Assembly (NCBI RefSeq): GCF_035046505.1
Contig: NC_089822.1
Span: 94,021,659 to 94,085,658, forward strand
Origin: Tiliqua scincoides
Taxonomy: Eukaryota > Chordata > Lepidosauria > Squamata > Scincidae
Direction: 5' to 3'
Length of the DNA: 64,000 nt
This document shows, in pieces, positions 44,591-55,828 of the stretch. Below the pieces are notes generated by a model. That model worked only from the letters and a program-made list of their open reading frames with translations. It was not told where the DNA came from and searched no databases. A program made the position numbers and the translations under genes. The number at the start of each line of letters is the position of its first letter. The first letter of the stretch is position 1.

Positions 44591-45388
44591 TCCTCTTCCC
44601 TAGCATAATGATGTATATGTACAAGACTAGCACAAGGGCTCCAATGCAGCTAGGTGTTTATCCTTGCCACTTTACTGCCAAGAGGCAGATCAATACAGGT
44701 ATAACCTAATTATCCACAGATTTTTTTTACCCTTGGGATGAGGAGGGCCCTTTAAATTAAAAGAGAAAAGTTGTTTAACAATAGCCTCCTTAAAGTGAGA
44801 GAGGACAGCTGGCTGACAATCCATCAATCATTCTCTCCAGGCACTTGGAACAGCTTAACTCCAAGGCAAGACACCTTCCTTCCCCCTGAGCACATGAAAG
44901 AAAATCACTTTGCTCTGGGTGAAGGGAGGGATCACTGACTCAGAGTGAAGCCTTTCTAAGTACCTGGAGAGAGACTGACTGATGGATTGTCTGCCTAATG
45001 ACTCTGGCTTAACATCACAGAGGTCAGCAAGGCTGTTTTTAAATTGTCTAGCAAAGGGACATTGTTTTTTAAACAGATTTGCTTTAATGCGATTTTTGCC
45101 ATCCACTGGAGTTCTGGAAATGGAACCCTTGTGAATAACGAGTCTCAACCTGTATTCCTGAAGATGCCCTTCAGTAAGAATTTCATTTTGTTCTGCTTTT
45201 GCAAACAATAGCAATGTATAATAGAATGGAATACAGAGAAATCCATTTAACGATGGTTTATATCAAATCATGAAACTCAGAATTGTGCTGCAAAGCATCA
45301 ACCTACCAAAACTTACCCAAATTACCTTTGGATCCAATCAAAATATGATTTGCCTTTGGGGGATTGGGTCCAAGGGATTCATCTACTC

Positions 45389-45620
45389 CAGGGGTCTCCA
45401 AACCCTAGCAGCTCATGGTGGGCCTCTATCTGGCCCACGGCCAACCTCTGGTCCCATTTCAGCCTCTGGCCCACATGACTGGAGCTGTGCTCTGCTTGCA
45501 TCTAGAGGGTGTTCTTCCCAGCTCTTAGAATGCCTTCTAAAGGCCTAAAAACATTACTTCCTGGTTTTCAAAAATGTTTTGTGCCCTCTGAAGGCCCTAG
45601 AAGACTTTCTGGGGGTCAGG
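45389..45620 (+). mobile_element. hAT-like MITE, left part
   Basis: Starts CAGGGGTCTCCAAACCCTAG, then GACTGGAGCTGTGCTC, AGAATGCCTTCTAAAGG, AACATTACTTCCTGG and CCTCTGAAGGCC, in the same order as in 16514-16866. The right terminus is missing and a partial family-B element follows at 45625-45685 (ACAATGGGACCTACTTCTGA, GCATAGGACTACACTG). Confidence 0.65.
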
Positions 45621-46049
45621 GAGGCATCATTGAACACAATGGGACCTACTTCTGAGTGGGTATGCATAGGACTACACTGTTAAAGAAACACACTGACTGA
45701 ATCCCAGTTTGTTTCTGAATACAACTCATACAAAGTTCTGATGGGGGGGAATGGAGGGTAGGTGTTTGGTGAGAAAATAGTAGGTTCCAGTTGATGTGGC
45801 AGACCACCCTAGCCTTGGGCCTTTCTCTTTGACTGCAAGGCCATTTTGGGGTGCTAGCCTCACAGAGGGAGGTCTCCTGGATACCCTCTATACTTTGGGT
45901 ACCTGGCTGTCTGGCTCATTCCCTCTAACACCTCCTCCCAGGTGGGTCAGTTGTCTTCTCTCATCCCTCTTTAGCTCTTTTGTCCATCCCTCTTCTCCTG
46001 CTCTTTCTGTCCCACCATTTGCTCTGATGTCTTCTCAGTCTATTTTACC

Positions 46050-46190
46050 CAGTCATCATCTGGTAGAGCTGCCAGAATCATTTGCCTCTTTTTTTTATTC
46101 TGACCACATCACACACCTACCTACCTACATACCTTCTTAAACTGATTCACTGGCTTCCTGTCCACTCTAGATTCAGCATGTCCCATGTCC
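46050..46190 (+). mobile_element. L2-clade LINE coding fragment
   Basis: AARIICLF and, in a neighbouring frame, KLIHWLPVHSRFS match the AARI...DHITP...LHWLPV block of L2 reverse transcriptase proteins. A CTAC tetranucleotide run (46115-46130) has expanded between them and shifted the frame. Confidence 0.6.
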
Positions 46191-46924
46191 TTATCTTGGC
46201 TTGTCTAGCACAGATCAGTTGGCAGATTAGAGAAGCATGCAAGCAGAACTTGTCTTTTAAAAAAGACTAAAGACAAACAAAAGGAAATGGAAAAGGCTAA
46301 GTTTTCACTTACCACCTAATTAAAAAAAAATCAAGTATGTTGTCATACTATGAAGCACAGCCAATCTGTAAATTCAATTACTACAGAATGCTGTAATAAG
46401 CAAGGGAGGGGCTTGCTTTGAACACGTTGCAGACCCCTTTCCACATCTCTATGTCTGTGCACAGAGCCTTGTATATGAACTGGAGAGAACAAACTATGGG
46501 GCAGGTCCTTGTCCTGAAAGTCCCACCCTTGGGAGGAACAGTCAGTAGGATGAGAAAACCGTGTAGGCAAAGGCTGCAATCCTCTACACTTTTGAACATA
46601 CAACTTGCATCCAAAGATAAGGCTCGGGGAGGACCCTGTTCTTCTATAGGTATTTAGAGATTCAGACAGCACTGATTAGCAGGATTTGGGGTCAATCGTG
46701 ATGGATCTTCCCTGTTTCTCAGAGCCAGACTGTGCAACATACAGATTAGCCAGCTTTTGTGCCATTCACAAAGCCACTGCTCATCCCCCTTTCAGAGCAG
46801 ATTTCAATGTGTGATTAAATAGAGGGAGAGAGTCTTTTTTTTAAATAGTAAGCAATTGGAAACTTGCCCTCCCTCAGAAAAACCTGCTTTTATTTGAAAG
46901 TTTTCCAGTACACAGATGAGATCA

Positions 46925-47020
46925 GTGTTTCCCAAACTGTGGGTTGGGACCTACTGGTGGCTCACAGCCTGATTTTTGGTGGGTTGCAAAGTGCTGAGCA
47001 GAATTTCCAATATAAACACA
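46925..47020 (+). mobile_element. hAT-like element, left end only
   Basis: CAGTGTTTCCCAAACTGTGG, then GGTTGGGACCTACTGGTGG and GGTGGGTTGCAAAGTGCTG, as at the start of 20689 and 48285. The right end was not found. Confidence 0.55.
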
Positions 47021-47313
47021 AGTGATGGAAAGATCAGACAACTAATTGTCTCAAGCCCTGAGGCTATTCAAAAATCAGCTGCTAATTACCCTGCAAACAG
47101 CTTGGCTCCTGGAGTAATTGCCCTGCAAAGAGCTACGCTCCTGCAGTTTGTAAGAACATGTAAATATATAGAGAGAAATATGTCTTAGTTGATGCCCCCA
47201 GATAAAGAACAAAACACACACACCAACCAACAGATTTTGTTTTTTATTTTTCTGGGGAGAAATGGGAAAGGAAGGATAGCATTCACTAAAGTTCATTAGG
47301 GCTGCCTCTTGTA

Positions 47314-47492
47314 GGGCACTATCCTAACCTACTTTCCAGCAGTAGCATAAGGGCAATGCATCTCCAAGGTGAGGGAACAGACATTCTCTTCCTTTGAGGA
47401 GGGCTCAGTGAGTGCCACTCATTTGCAGGATGTAGCACATGCCCCATTGGCACAGCTATGCCAGTGCTGAAAAGTTGGTTAGGATTTGGGCC
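47314..47492 (+). mobile_element. Family-A short MITE, 179 bp
   Basis: Termini GGGCACTATCCTAACC and GGTTAGGATTTGGGCC. The interior CAGTAGCATAAGGGCAATGC, GAGGAACAGACATTC-like block and CATTGGCACAGCTATGCCAG closely match the copy at 27038-27216. Flanks GTA and TAA no longer match. Non-coding. Confidence 0.85.
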
Positions 47493-48284
47493 TAAAAGAA
47501 ATTGATCATTTTTTTTAAAGACATAAAATCTACCACTGAATTAGTTATCTTTCAGTGTTACATTTTACAGTCCCTTTATTTAGTTTGTTTTTGCAATCAC
47601 AAGAGGATTGTCTTCTCTCAGAAGGATTTTAGCTTGCCCAAAGATTTCACCTTTCACTTTAATTGGACTGACTGTGAGACCTTTTGCTAAGCATTATGTT
47701 TGCCAGATTGTTTTTGAGTTTCTGTGAAATGTCAAAGCCCAGGTTCAATATGAAGAGATCATCAAGAAACACCAGATCAATGAGTCTGTAGGATGCCAGG
47801 AAAGAGTCAGATAGAAGTCCAAGAGGGTTGTACTTCAGGGGAAAGGTGCAGGGGAAGTTGATGCCACAAAAAATGTAGTAAAGAAAGGGAAATACCCCAT
47901 AAAAATACCCACAGTTACAAAAAGTCTGCTATGGCAGATGGTCTATATAGCTTCTGTTCAGAATAATTTTAGGAATTCAATTATGTGTCTTCATAGATTC
48001 AACAGCCAGGATCCAAAGAGGCAAATAAGCATGTGGAAAGTGCTGCTGTGTATACAACACAAGGAGGAAGGAGTTCATTTGTTCATCCTCAGTGAATTAT
48101 CTTGTGCCACTTTAAACACCACCAAAACTGCAACTGCAACTCCCAGCCTGCAACTGCAGTTTTGAGTGGAGGATGTACAAGGGCTGGCCATAAGAAAGGA
48201 GGATCTGAACAGCCCATGTGTATACAGGATGCAGCCCATGGCTGTTGTGATCCTAGAAAACATTACCAAAACCCTAGAGCCATG

Positions 48285-48633
48285 TTTCTCAAACTGTGGG
48301 TTGGGCTCCACTAGGTGGGTCACAAGCCAATTTCAGGTGGGTCCCCATTCATTTCAATATTTTATATTTAATATATTAGACTTGATGCTACCATGATATG
48401 TGACTGCATTTGGGGAAATATCATACATCTGTACTTTTAACAGACTACTAAATATAAGCTTTTAACAATGATAGTAAATGGGACTTACTCCGGGGTAAGT
48501 GTGGGTAGGATTGCAGCCTAGGATTCTTCCTGCTTGATTATGTCACTTCTGGTCATATCATCAGTTCTGGTGAGTCCTGACAGATTCTCATTTTAAAAAG
48601 TGGGTCCTGGTGCTAAAAGTTTGAGAACCACTG
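48285..48633 (+). mobile_element. hAT-like element with a family-B insertion-like core
   Basis: Left end ATGTTTCTCAAACTGTGGG, right end AAAAGTTTGAGAACCACTG. Flanks CCCTAGAG and TCTTAGAG agree at 6 of 8. Near 48478-48522 it carries AAATGGGACTTACTCCGGGG and GTAGGATTGCAGCCT, the right half of a family-B element. Same family as 20689-21173. Confidence 0.7.
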
Positions 48634-48927
48634 TCTTAGAGGAAAACAAAACACACATGCAAATGTGTCACCTACTTGCTCTCTGTTCTTTCAACTATAA
48701 CATTTTTCTGGGAAAACCCCATTACATTAGTTCTTTCACTGAGCAGTACGGTCTTTCCAGCAGAAAGGCAATTAACAGATTTTTTTAAATAAATAACACA
48801 ATTTTGAAAAGCTTTTTTTTTAAAACTGGTTTTAAAAGCTTTCCAGTCAGGTATTCCTGATAAACAGGGCACCCAACAACTCTGAAAAACTGAAACATTT
48901 TTAAAAAAGAATTATAATGTAAGTTGT

Positions 48928-49060
48928 TACTGGCTTATGGAACTCACTCCCACCTGATGTCATGGAGGTTGAATGTGAAGAATGAAGAAACTAGACCACT
49001 AATCAGAATCACCATGATTAAGGTTAGCAAACTATGACTTATGAGGATTATACCTTTAGG
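48928..49060 (+). mobile_element. Short CR1/L3-type LINE coding remnant
   Basis: TGLWNSLPPDVMEVE is read in one frame at 48928-48972. LWNSLP-D is the conserved C-terminal block of the CR1 group (compare LWNSLPQDV in the copy at 1-3438). No 3' tail is recognised. Confidence 0.45.
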
Positions 49061-49377
49061 CCACAGTCCTGAAACCACTTAAATCAGCATGCTTGCATTT
49101 AAGATGCTTCCAGCCTGATGTTACTCATATTGACTGAAAATCAAATACAATAGAACTTACTTCTTGTAGCCCAATTCTATGCAGAATTAGATGCATGCAA
49201 ATCCATTTATTTCAATGGTTTAAATATGCCTAACTTTAGCTACTAATAACTGTGTTTTAGAACTGCTGATTTCAGCAGGTCTTATTCCCAAATATGCATT
49301 ATTTGCATACTTACTTGACGTAAACCCTTCTGAACAAAGCAAGACTTGCTTCTAAATAGACATTCATAGTATTAGAG

Positions 49378-49506
49378 CAGGGGTGGGCATTTCAGCAGGT
49401 GCAGCTTGTCATCTCATAGATGTCAAGCTGTACCTGCTGAAATTCTCTCTCCTACACAATTGTTAAAGGTCCACAATCCCCAAAGTTGAAAGGTTGCCCA
49501 CTCCTG
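49378..49506 (+). mobile_element. Very short hAT-like MITE (129 bp)
   Basis: Termini CAGGGGTGGGCATTTCAG and GGTTGCCCACTCCTG. Flanking octamers TATTAGAG (49370-49377) and TATTGGAG (49507-49514) agree at 7 of 8. The left half contains a hairpin: TCAGCAGGTGCAGCTTG faces CAAGCTGTACCTGCTGA. Confidence 0.85.
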
Positions 49507-49710
49507 TATTGGAGGCTGCAGTCCTATGCACATTTACAGAAGAGTAACCCCAAAGAAAAGTGGAATTTATTTCTGAGAAACCATACTTAGAATTGGGTTG
49601 CTGGCCCTTTGGTTTTAAGTGTTGGTGGATTTTAGCATTAAACAGTTATCGGATGATTAGGAAAAGTACTTTTCCAATGCTTAGATAAATCAGTCCTGGT
49701 AATCAGCTGT

Positions 49711-49889
49711 GGCCCCAATCCTATCCAATTTTCCAGTGCCAGTGCTGCTGTGTCTATGGGGTATGTACTGCTTCCTGCATTGGGGCAGCAATCCCAGAGG
49801 CCTCCTCAAAGTATGGAAACATTTGTTCCCTTACCTTGGGGCGGCAATGTGGCTGCACCGGTGCAGGAAAGTTGAATAGGATTGGACCC
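49711..49889 (+). mobile_element. Family-A short MITE, 179 bp, TSD TGT
   Basis: Termini GGCCCCAATCCTATCC and GAATAGGATTGGACCC. TGT at 49708-49710 and 49890-49892. Interior: GGAAACATTTGTTCCCTTACC and GCAGCAATCCCAGAGGCCTC. Non-coding. Confidence 0.9.
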
Positions 49890-49892
49890 TGT

Positions 49893-52084
49893 GTCTTTTC
49901 TTGCAGCATCCAAGGCTGACCAAGGATTTGCATGTACATAACTCTGGATATACTGTCCTCAGAGACAGTATATAAGTATGGAGAAAGGATTAGCATCTGG
50001 AGGCCTCTGGGCCAGATTTCATCCCCATTATATGGCCCCAGCGTTATTAAAGCAGTGTGAGAAGAGGCAGACAAAGGGAAAGGCATATATGAAAACAAGG
50101 CTTGCCAAGAAGCTGCTGGGAAGGGCCTTGGTCCCCCACCCTTAATTCCATTCCCAGAGTGGTCCTCCAAGAAATCAGGTTGCTGACCAAAGCCGTACAA
50201 GGTACATTGTGTGGTATCCAGTTAATGCAGTCTTAGTGAACAGTACAGATTGGGAAGCAAATCTTGGGTTGTTAAGCTGACTAGGATGACTTCTGTTTGT
50301 AATCATTGTCCTGCAGCCTTTCACTTGCATTAGTGCAGGCCTGCAGGCACACACAAATTTTTTTTTACAGCCGAAGGCAGCAAAACAGGTGGTTTAGCAA
50401 GCCACAAGTTGTCTGCCAAACAAGGTTGGTGGGCTGTGCCTCACTTGGTAAGTCAAAAGTTGCATAGGCCTGGATTAATGGGAGAAGTACAATTCAATAA
50501 ATCTTGGGATAGAGACAACTATTCTGCTGGGGGGGGGGAGTGAGGTCCCCAAGGGCTTGGAGTAGAGCATCTATCTTTCCGTTTTCCATTTTTTAATACT
50601 GGATGGTAGGTAAATCTTAAACAGCACTTTTACTTTAAGTCTGCATCTGGACGTGCCAAGTACTAATGTATTTTACATTCTCGTTCAGCATCAGGAAATT
50701 TTAGCCAGCCAAATTTCACCTTGATCTGCTGATGCCAAGGGGACTGATGATGCACAAACATGCTGAGCACCAGAAGCATTCAGATCTATCCCACCTGTCT
50801 GGGGTGTCTGGTCTCAGAGATCAGACCTGAACGAGTACTGCTATAGAACCCACTCAAGAGCCTGTCATTGCAACAGCTTGCCACATACAATACACCATCA
50901 AAAGCAACAAGCTTTGATCATGCACCAGTCTTCTGGAATCCAAACCCAGAAGGCCTTGGTGCTGCAAAGACACGTGCTTGTAAGTGGCCTTCACTCCATC
51001 TGTAATAATAGGAGCATGTAATAGGAAGCAACTGAATGCATTCTGTTTCTAGCTGTATTCTGTCAAGGCTCCTGTGCTTTTCACAGCCAGCTGACAAGCA
51101 GAAATTCAGCAGGTGAGAAAAAAACCCTCACTGCTTACTGTGTCCCAGGAAAGCCTTCACCTGTTGTGTTTCTGCTCATCATGGGCCAGGCTGTATACAA
51201 CTGTAGTGTGTACTCTCCAGCGCTGCAATCAAGAGCTGGAGCTTTGATTTGTTTCAGGGTGCAACAAGCAGAAGCTTCTGTTCTGTTGACAAGGCAATGG
51301 TGGAAACTCAAGCTTCTTCTATTTATACCTGGTCTGGGCAATTCAGAGACCTCATGATGCTGGACGATCATGGACCTATATTCCACAACCCTACTCTGTT
51401 CTCTGTGTGAAGAAGGCTCTGGAGCTTCAGCACTCCCAGTCCTGGATACCCCTGACCCTGAGGTAACCAAGTCCCAGATTGTTTGCAATGGGCATGTGTT
51501 GAAGGCTCAGGAATCCTGCCAGAAGAAAATGTTGGTGATCTTATCTACGTGTGCCTCTGCCCAGTCAATCCTTATTCCTTCTTCTAGGAAACAATACATT
51601 ATTTGAGTGTATTGTTTCTGTATCCATGCTGCTCAGGGAATATCTGTAAAAAATTGTATGTAGATCAGGAGATGTAACACTCTATCCCATACCTGGGCCT
51701 ACCCCCTCCTCCCTAGGCCAGCAATACTGGTGGAAAACGAACATGTTACTCATCTAAGCTACATGGTAGTTCTTTACAAAAGTTACCAGAATAGCATGGG
51801 AACCTGGCACATGGAAACAGCTCCACTATCTTGAATCAGCCTTTCCTTGAGGCCTTTTCTTTCTAAAACATTCTTCTACATAACTTTTCTAGTGAGACGG
51901 CCATGACCTCTACAGTCACCCTGGTGCCAGTTTGAATCTGTGTAAGTCTATCCAAAGTTACTAATCCTGATAGCTCTGTGCTCCCTCCAGCTTCTGAGCC
52001 AAAATAGCTCTGAATGAGAGCTGCTGGGAAGCAGTACTTCAAGATGGAGACTCCCTGCATGTCCACCTTGTGAGCTTTCCAGAA
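49893..52084. other. Unannotated intergenic stretch
   Basis: No gene recognised. Open frames at 49754-50200, 51135-51488 and 51370-51606 have no domain that I recognise and overlap frames on the other strand. The sequence looks unique apart from short homopolymers. Confidence 0.4.
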
Positions 52085-52160
52085 GTTGGCCACTGGAAAT
52101 GCTGGACCCATTAGGCAGACCTCTGGTCTGAGCTAGAAAGGCTGCTCTTATGTTCTTATG
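52085..52160 (+). mobile_element. CR1 3'-end fragment
   Basis: CAGACCTCTGGTCTGAGC and AGGCTGCTCTTATGTTCTTATG correspond to the last ~60 bp of CR1, including the octamer tail. Strongly 5'-truncated. Confidence 0.7.
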
Positions 52161-52557
52161 ACTTCTGGCCCCATAATTCAGTTTCCTGACATGCTTGCTA
52201 ATGACATCATAAGCGATTCACAGTCCCCTTGGGAGATCTGTGACTTCTGTGGTTTAGAAACTTGTCAAGAAGTTGAATTACTAGAGTCATCCGACTTGGC
52301 CTGAAAGCAGCTGCAGAGCCAAAGAACAACCAATCTGGAAGAAAACAGTACAGACATTACTGAATATTAGTGTCCATTACAGAATGCTACTGTGATGAAT
52401 CCCAGAATTTTCCTGTGTTCCCTGTTCCTTTCTCTGCAGGTTTCTTCATGGTTTGGGGCATTTTCACCCCCTCCCCAGCAGCTTGGATGCAAATTACAGA
52501 AAGTCATTGCCAGACGGCCCTGGCAATAGACTCAGAGAAGCAAGGCTGCTTAACTAA

Positions 52558-52758
52558 GGGTGCAATCCTAACCCCTTATGTCAGTGCTTTCCAGCACTGG
52601 CACAGTGGTGCCAATGGGACATGTGCTGCATCCTGCAGTTGGGTGTCACTCAGGGAGGCCTCCTCAAAGTAAGGGAATGTTTGGTCCCTTACCTCAGAGC
52701 TGCACTGCCCTTATGTCAGTGCCAGAAAGCACTGATGTAAGGGGTTAGGATTGCGCCC
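52558..52758 (+). mobile_element. Family-A MITE, nearly perfect palindrome (201 bp)
   Basis: The left half GGGTGCAATCCTAACCCCTT, ATGTCAGTGCTTTCCAGCAC is mirrored by the right half GTGCCAGAAAGCACTGATGT, AAGGGGTTAGGATTGCGCCC. The whole copy can fold into one long hairpin. Flanks TAA and AAA differ at one of three bases. About 20 bp longer than other short copies. Confidence 0.88.
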
Positions 52759-52999
52759 AAAATGGTTTATCTAGTTCCAAGGTGATGGAATGGAGTGACC
52801 GGGTACCTAGCACTCCTCCAGACAGGGAGACTGATGACATCATTCCAGCCAAGGCAGAAGACAAATCCCCAAATTCCTCCCTCTCTTCCACCAGCAGTCC
52901 AGAGCTCTGCCAGGGAGCTACGCATCAGAAAAACCACCAGCCACTTGCAATGGAGGCCCCATGGTCAAGGTGAAATAGACAGGGGACCAGTTTAAGTAG

Positions 53000-53300
53000 A
53001 GAGTTGTCAGAGTTTGTGTTTTACATTTGTAATTTCAGCTGCATGTGCAAAGCTTATACAAAATTCCCAGGGACTTGCAGTTGCTCTGATGTAAAGCACA
53101 AGAGCAAGATTCCTTAGTGGCTCCGCTGGCAACTACTATTATTGGGTTAATAACTGTTTTTCTTGCCAAACTACTCTTGTCCATTGGTTCTGTTAACCCT
53201 TTTTCTTTTATTAGACTTGCAATAAACCTTTTATATTTTAACCTTGAGGCTTCCTGGTTCTTAGTATGGGGAGTACAACAGATTGTCTCCTTGCTCTGCA
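53000..53300 (+). repeat. AT-rich stretch with weak LTR-like features
   Basis: Contains TTAATAACTG, AATAAA at 53221-53226 on the plus strand and TTTATA just after. The arrangement recalls the 3' part of an old LTR, but no ends or duplications can be set. It lies directly downstream of the FUT10 stop codon, so it may just be 3' UTR. Confidence 0.2.
53207..53212 (-). promoter_or_regulatory. FUT10: Candidate FUT10 polyadenylation signal
   Basis: AATAAA on the minus strand, the first one met downstream of the FUT10 stop codon at 53705-53707. It would give a 3' UTR of roughly 0.5 kb. No ATTAAA lies between. No transcript evidence is available, and a more distal site may be used. Confidence 0.3.
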
Positions 53301-53704
53301 GGTGGAACTATGAGAATGATTTTGATAGGAACCCCTGGGGTTCAGTATTTCTCTAGAAGGAAGATTTTACACAGGAAGCCCCTCTCACTAGCCTGATTCC
53401 CTGGGCTGTAGAAAGCAGATTCATTGTACCAAGGTTTTTCCCTTTCAGCTACAAGTCCAATGAGGGGAGCAGGAAGGGAGTGAACGTGCTAACCACTAGG
53501 CACTACCACCCTGGATCAGCTGTTGTCAGCCCCTCCCTTGACCGTGACAACTATGTTTTCTCATTTGATGCCCAGTTATTAAAATTGCTTCCTAAATCAT
53601 TAAGGCAATCTACTAACAAGTTTCTATTGCAGGCTCTTTTATGGAACCTTTTCTTTTTCTTTTCTTTTTCCTAGTTCCTGTCAACAGCTCATTGTTGTTG
53701 AAAA

Positions 53705-53929
53705 CTATTCTCTGAACACCAGAGTCCAAAATTCCTGAGTGGTGAAATTTCTGTTCCTTTCTACCAGCTTCCTCAGTGCATGAGCTTCTCTCTTGGACTG
53801 CTCGAAGCTCGGTATCCACATCTCCTGCAGAGCTGATCTGTGTGGCTTTAGAGATGAGAAAACAAATGCTTCAGGCCTGGGGCAGCTCAAGTGGCTCGCT
53901 TCTGCATTCCACCTTCTTGGTAACATTCC
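53705..53929 (-). CDS. FUT10: FUT10 last coding exon (C-terminus, 74 codons + stop)
   Basis: The exon begins at 53929 after a TTTTGCCAG acceptor and encodes GMLPRRWNAEASHLSCPRPE, then EMWIPSFEQSKREAHALRKL and NFTTQEFWTLVFRE, ending at TAG (53705-53707). This matches the C-terminus of human FUT10 as I remember it (GLPPKRWEAEDTHLSCPEP, EMWISSFEQSKKEAQALRWL, NFSSQEFWGLVFKD). The junction is phase 0 and joins RRQVK from the upstream exon to GMLP. The open frame continues 24 bases upstream into intron only by chance. The position of the stop equals the end of the family protein, so no truncation. NFT is a potential N-glycosylation sequon also seen as NFS in human. Confidence 0.95.
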   Translation of the reverse strand, partial: GMLPRRWNAEASHLSCPRPEAFVFSSLKPHRSALQEMWIPSFEQSKREAHALRKLVERNRNFTTQEFWTLVFRE

Positions 53930-54279
53930 CTGGCAAAAGACAGAGACACACAATATGAGTTTTATTAACCACCGTGAAGTACTTAAGATGTGGGAATGTA
54001 ATGTACAGTTTCTTCCACCAAGGCAGTAATTTTTAACCTTTCATGTCTGGGACACACATTAAACTTCAACCCACAGTGGGGGGGGGCTGCTTTTACTTCT
54101 TCCCCTGGACCCAGAGAATGGTCAGGATTACCTGGCAGAGCTGAGCTGAAGAAGCTAAGCAGGTGCAGATGTGATCAGTAACATGGATGAGGGGTACTAA
54201 TAGTTTCACGTAAGAGTGGAAGGATAATAAATACATATTTTCAGGCACCTCAGGGAGTGTTCTAAATGCTGTTTTCCTT

Positions 54280-54525
54280 TACCTGGTAATGTGCCAGCTT
54301 TACTCCTCCGCTCCCTCCACTGGAAAAGGAAGAGAGAAATGAAGCAGAAGAGAAAGTGTGGAGGAGAGTGGTGGGCTAGAGTGCCCCTCTCTTCTGTTTC
54401 CAGTTCAGCAAGTGGGAGGAGCTGTGGAGAAAAGTAGGCAGATGGAGATGGGCACCTCCCACCAATGTGCTTTCTGAAGAGGCTGCCTCAGTCAACTGCA
54501 TGGATGAGCTGGCTCTGCCTATTTT
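54280..54525 (+). repeat. Two-copy dispersed repeat E
   Basis: GCTCCCTCCACTGG, CAGATGGAGATGGGCACC, CACCAATGTGC and CATGGATGAGC parallel 18200-18390. Family unknown. Confidence 0.4.
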
Positions 54526-54559
54526 TAGAACATTATTTCTTTTTATGCCAGCTACATAT

Positions 54560-55110
54560 TTCAGAGCTGCAGTATACCTGGGGGGGCAAAGGGGACAAAT
54601 GCCCAAGGCGCCAGGCTGGGGAATGGCGCCGCCACGCTATCCATCCCCCCACTGCAGCACACCCCCCCCTTGCAACACTCAGGCACTTGGATCCTAGAGG
54701 CATTCTGAGGGCAGGGGAAGCAGCGCACTACCTTCCCGACCCTCCAAAGGCTTGGTAAAGACCTCAGAGGGCCGAAAAGCATAACTTCTGGTTTCACAGA
54801 GGACTTTCCCAACCCTCAGAATGCCTTCCCAGGACATAAAAAAATGTCACGTCTGGTTTCCTCTGTGAAAACAGAAGTGATGTTTTTGGTCCTCCAAGTC
54901 ATTTATGAGGCCTTCAGAGGCTTGGGGAGGGTGTGTGCTGCCTCCTTGGGTCTCCAGAAGGGAGGCAGAGGTGGCAGCCCGCCAGGGTTTTGGCAGCTTA
55001 GTTGGTGGGATGGTGGCAGCTTGCAGTCACTATCTGCAGCCACTCTGCAGCCAGTGAAGTACTTGCAGCATGCCAGAATGCCTTGTACATCCAAGTAACA
55101 CCCCAAAATG
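54560..55110 (+). repeat. Foldback repeat in FUT10 intron
   Basis: CTTCTGGTTTCACAGAGG (54786) faces CCTCTGTGAAAACAGAAG (54862), and surrounding blocks (CCTTCCC...CCAAAGGCTTGG versus GCCTTCAGAGGCTTGGGG) extend the imperfect symmetry across several hundred bases. It recalls the interior of hAT-like MITEs (CATAACTTCTGG and GAAGTGATG). Ends are unclear. Confidence 0.45.
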
Positions 55111-55125
55111 CTTTGCAGAGCCACA

Positions 55126-55305
55126 GGGCCCAATCATATTCAGTTTTCCAGTGCTGGTGCAGCTGTGCCAATGGGGTGTGTGCTGCATTCTGTGGTGGGG
55201 AGGCAGTCACAGAGGCCTCCTCAAGATAAGGGAATGTTTTGTTCCCTTACCTCGGGGCTGCATTGCAGCTGCACCAGTGCTGGAAAGTTGGATAGGATTG
55301 GGCCC
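55126..55305 (+). mobile_element. Family-A short MITE in FUT10 intron, 180 bp, TSD ACA
   Basis: Termini GGGCCCAATCATATTC and GGATAGGATTGGGCCC. ACA precedes (55123-55125) and follows (55306-55308). Arms continue through CAGTTTTCCAGTGCTGGTGC and GCACCAGTGCTGGAAAG. The middle has GGAATGTTTTGTTCCCTTACC. Non-coding and intronic. Confidence 0.92.
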
Positions 55306-55828
55306 ACAGGCATTAACAGTTTGCTGCTAAATTGGAAGCATGAGAGGAAGAGGGTTCGCTCAAATGTAGGACACATTAGTCAACGATACACTTTTTATAA
55401 CTGTATTTTATACCCCATATTCTAGAATGTATAGCATTACAGGAACCGAATCCTATTAATCCCATAGGATTAATGATTTGGTAACCATTGTTTCTGAACC
55501 CGCCGGGTTTTTCAGCAACTTAACCCCAGCAGATAAGAAGAGATGGCTGTATAAATGCAATCCACGTTTTAATAGAGAAACCACAAGGTCATGTTAATAA
55601 AGTTATACTATATATTTACAGAGTCACTCAGTCCAGCTTCAAAAGGTCAAAATATGCCTTCGATCAAACGTGTATGAATTGTTGCCAGCAATGCTCTCAA
55701 GAAAGATCTGAATCAAAATGCATCTGTTTTAATCTTGAATGCATGTTGTAATCTTATGAAGCTGCATTAAGTGCATCTGTAAGAACTAGTATAAAAGCAT
55801 TAGACCAACATTAGACTATATGGAAAAA

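Noticed and set aside
53000-53300. Confident LTR annotation next to FUT10
   Set aside because: No termini, no duplications and no second copy; kept only as a low-confidence note.
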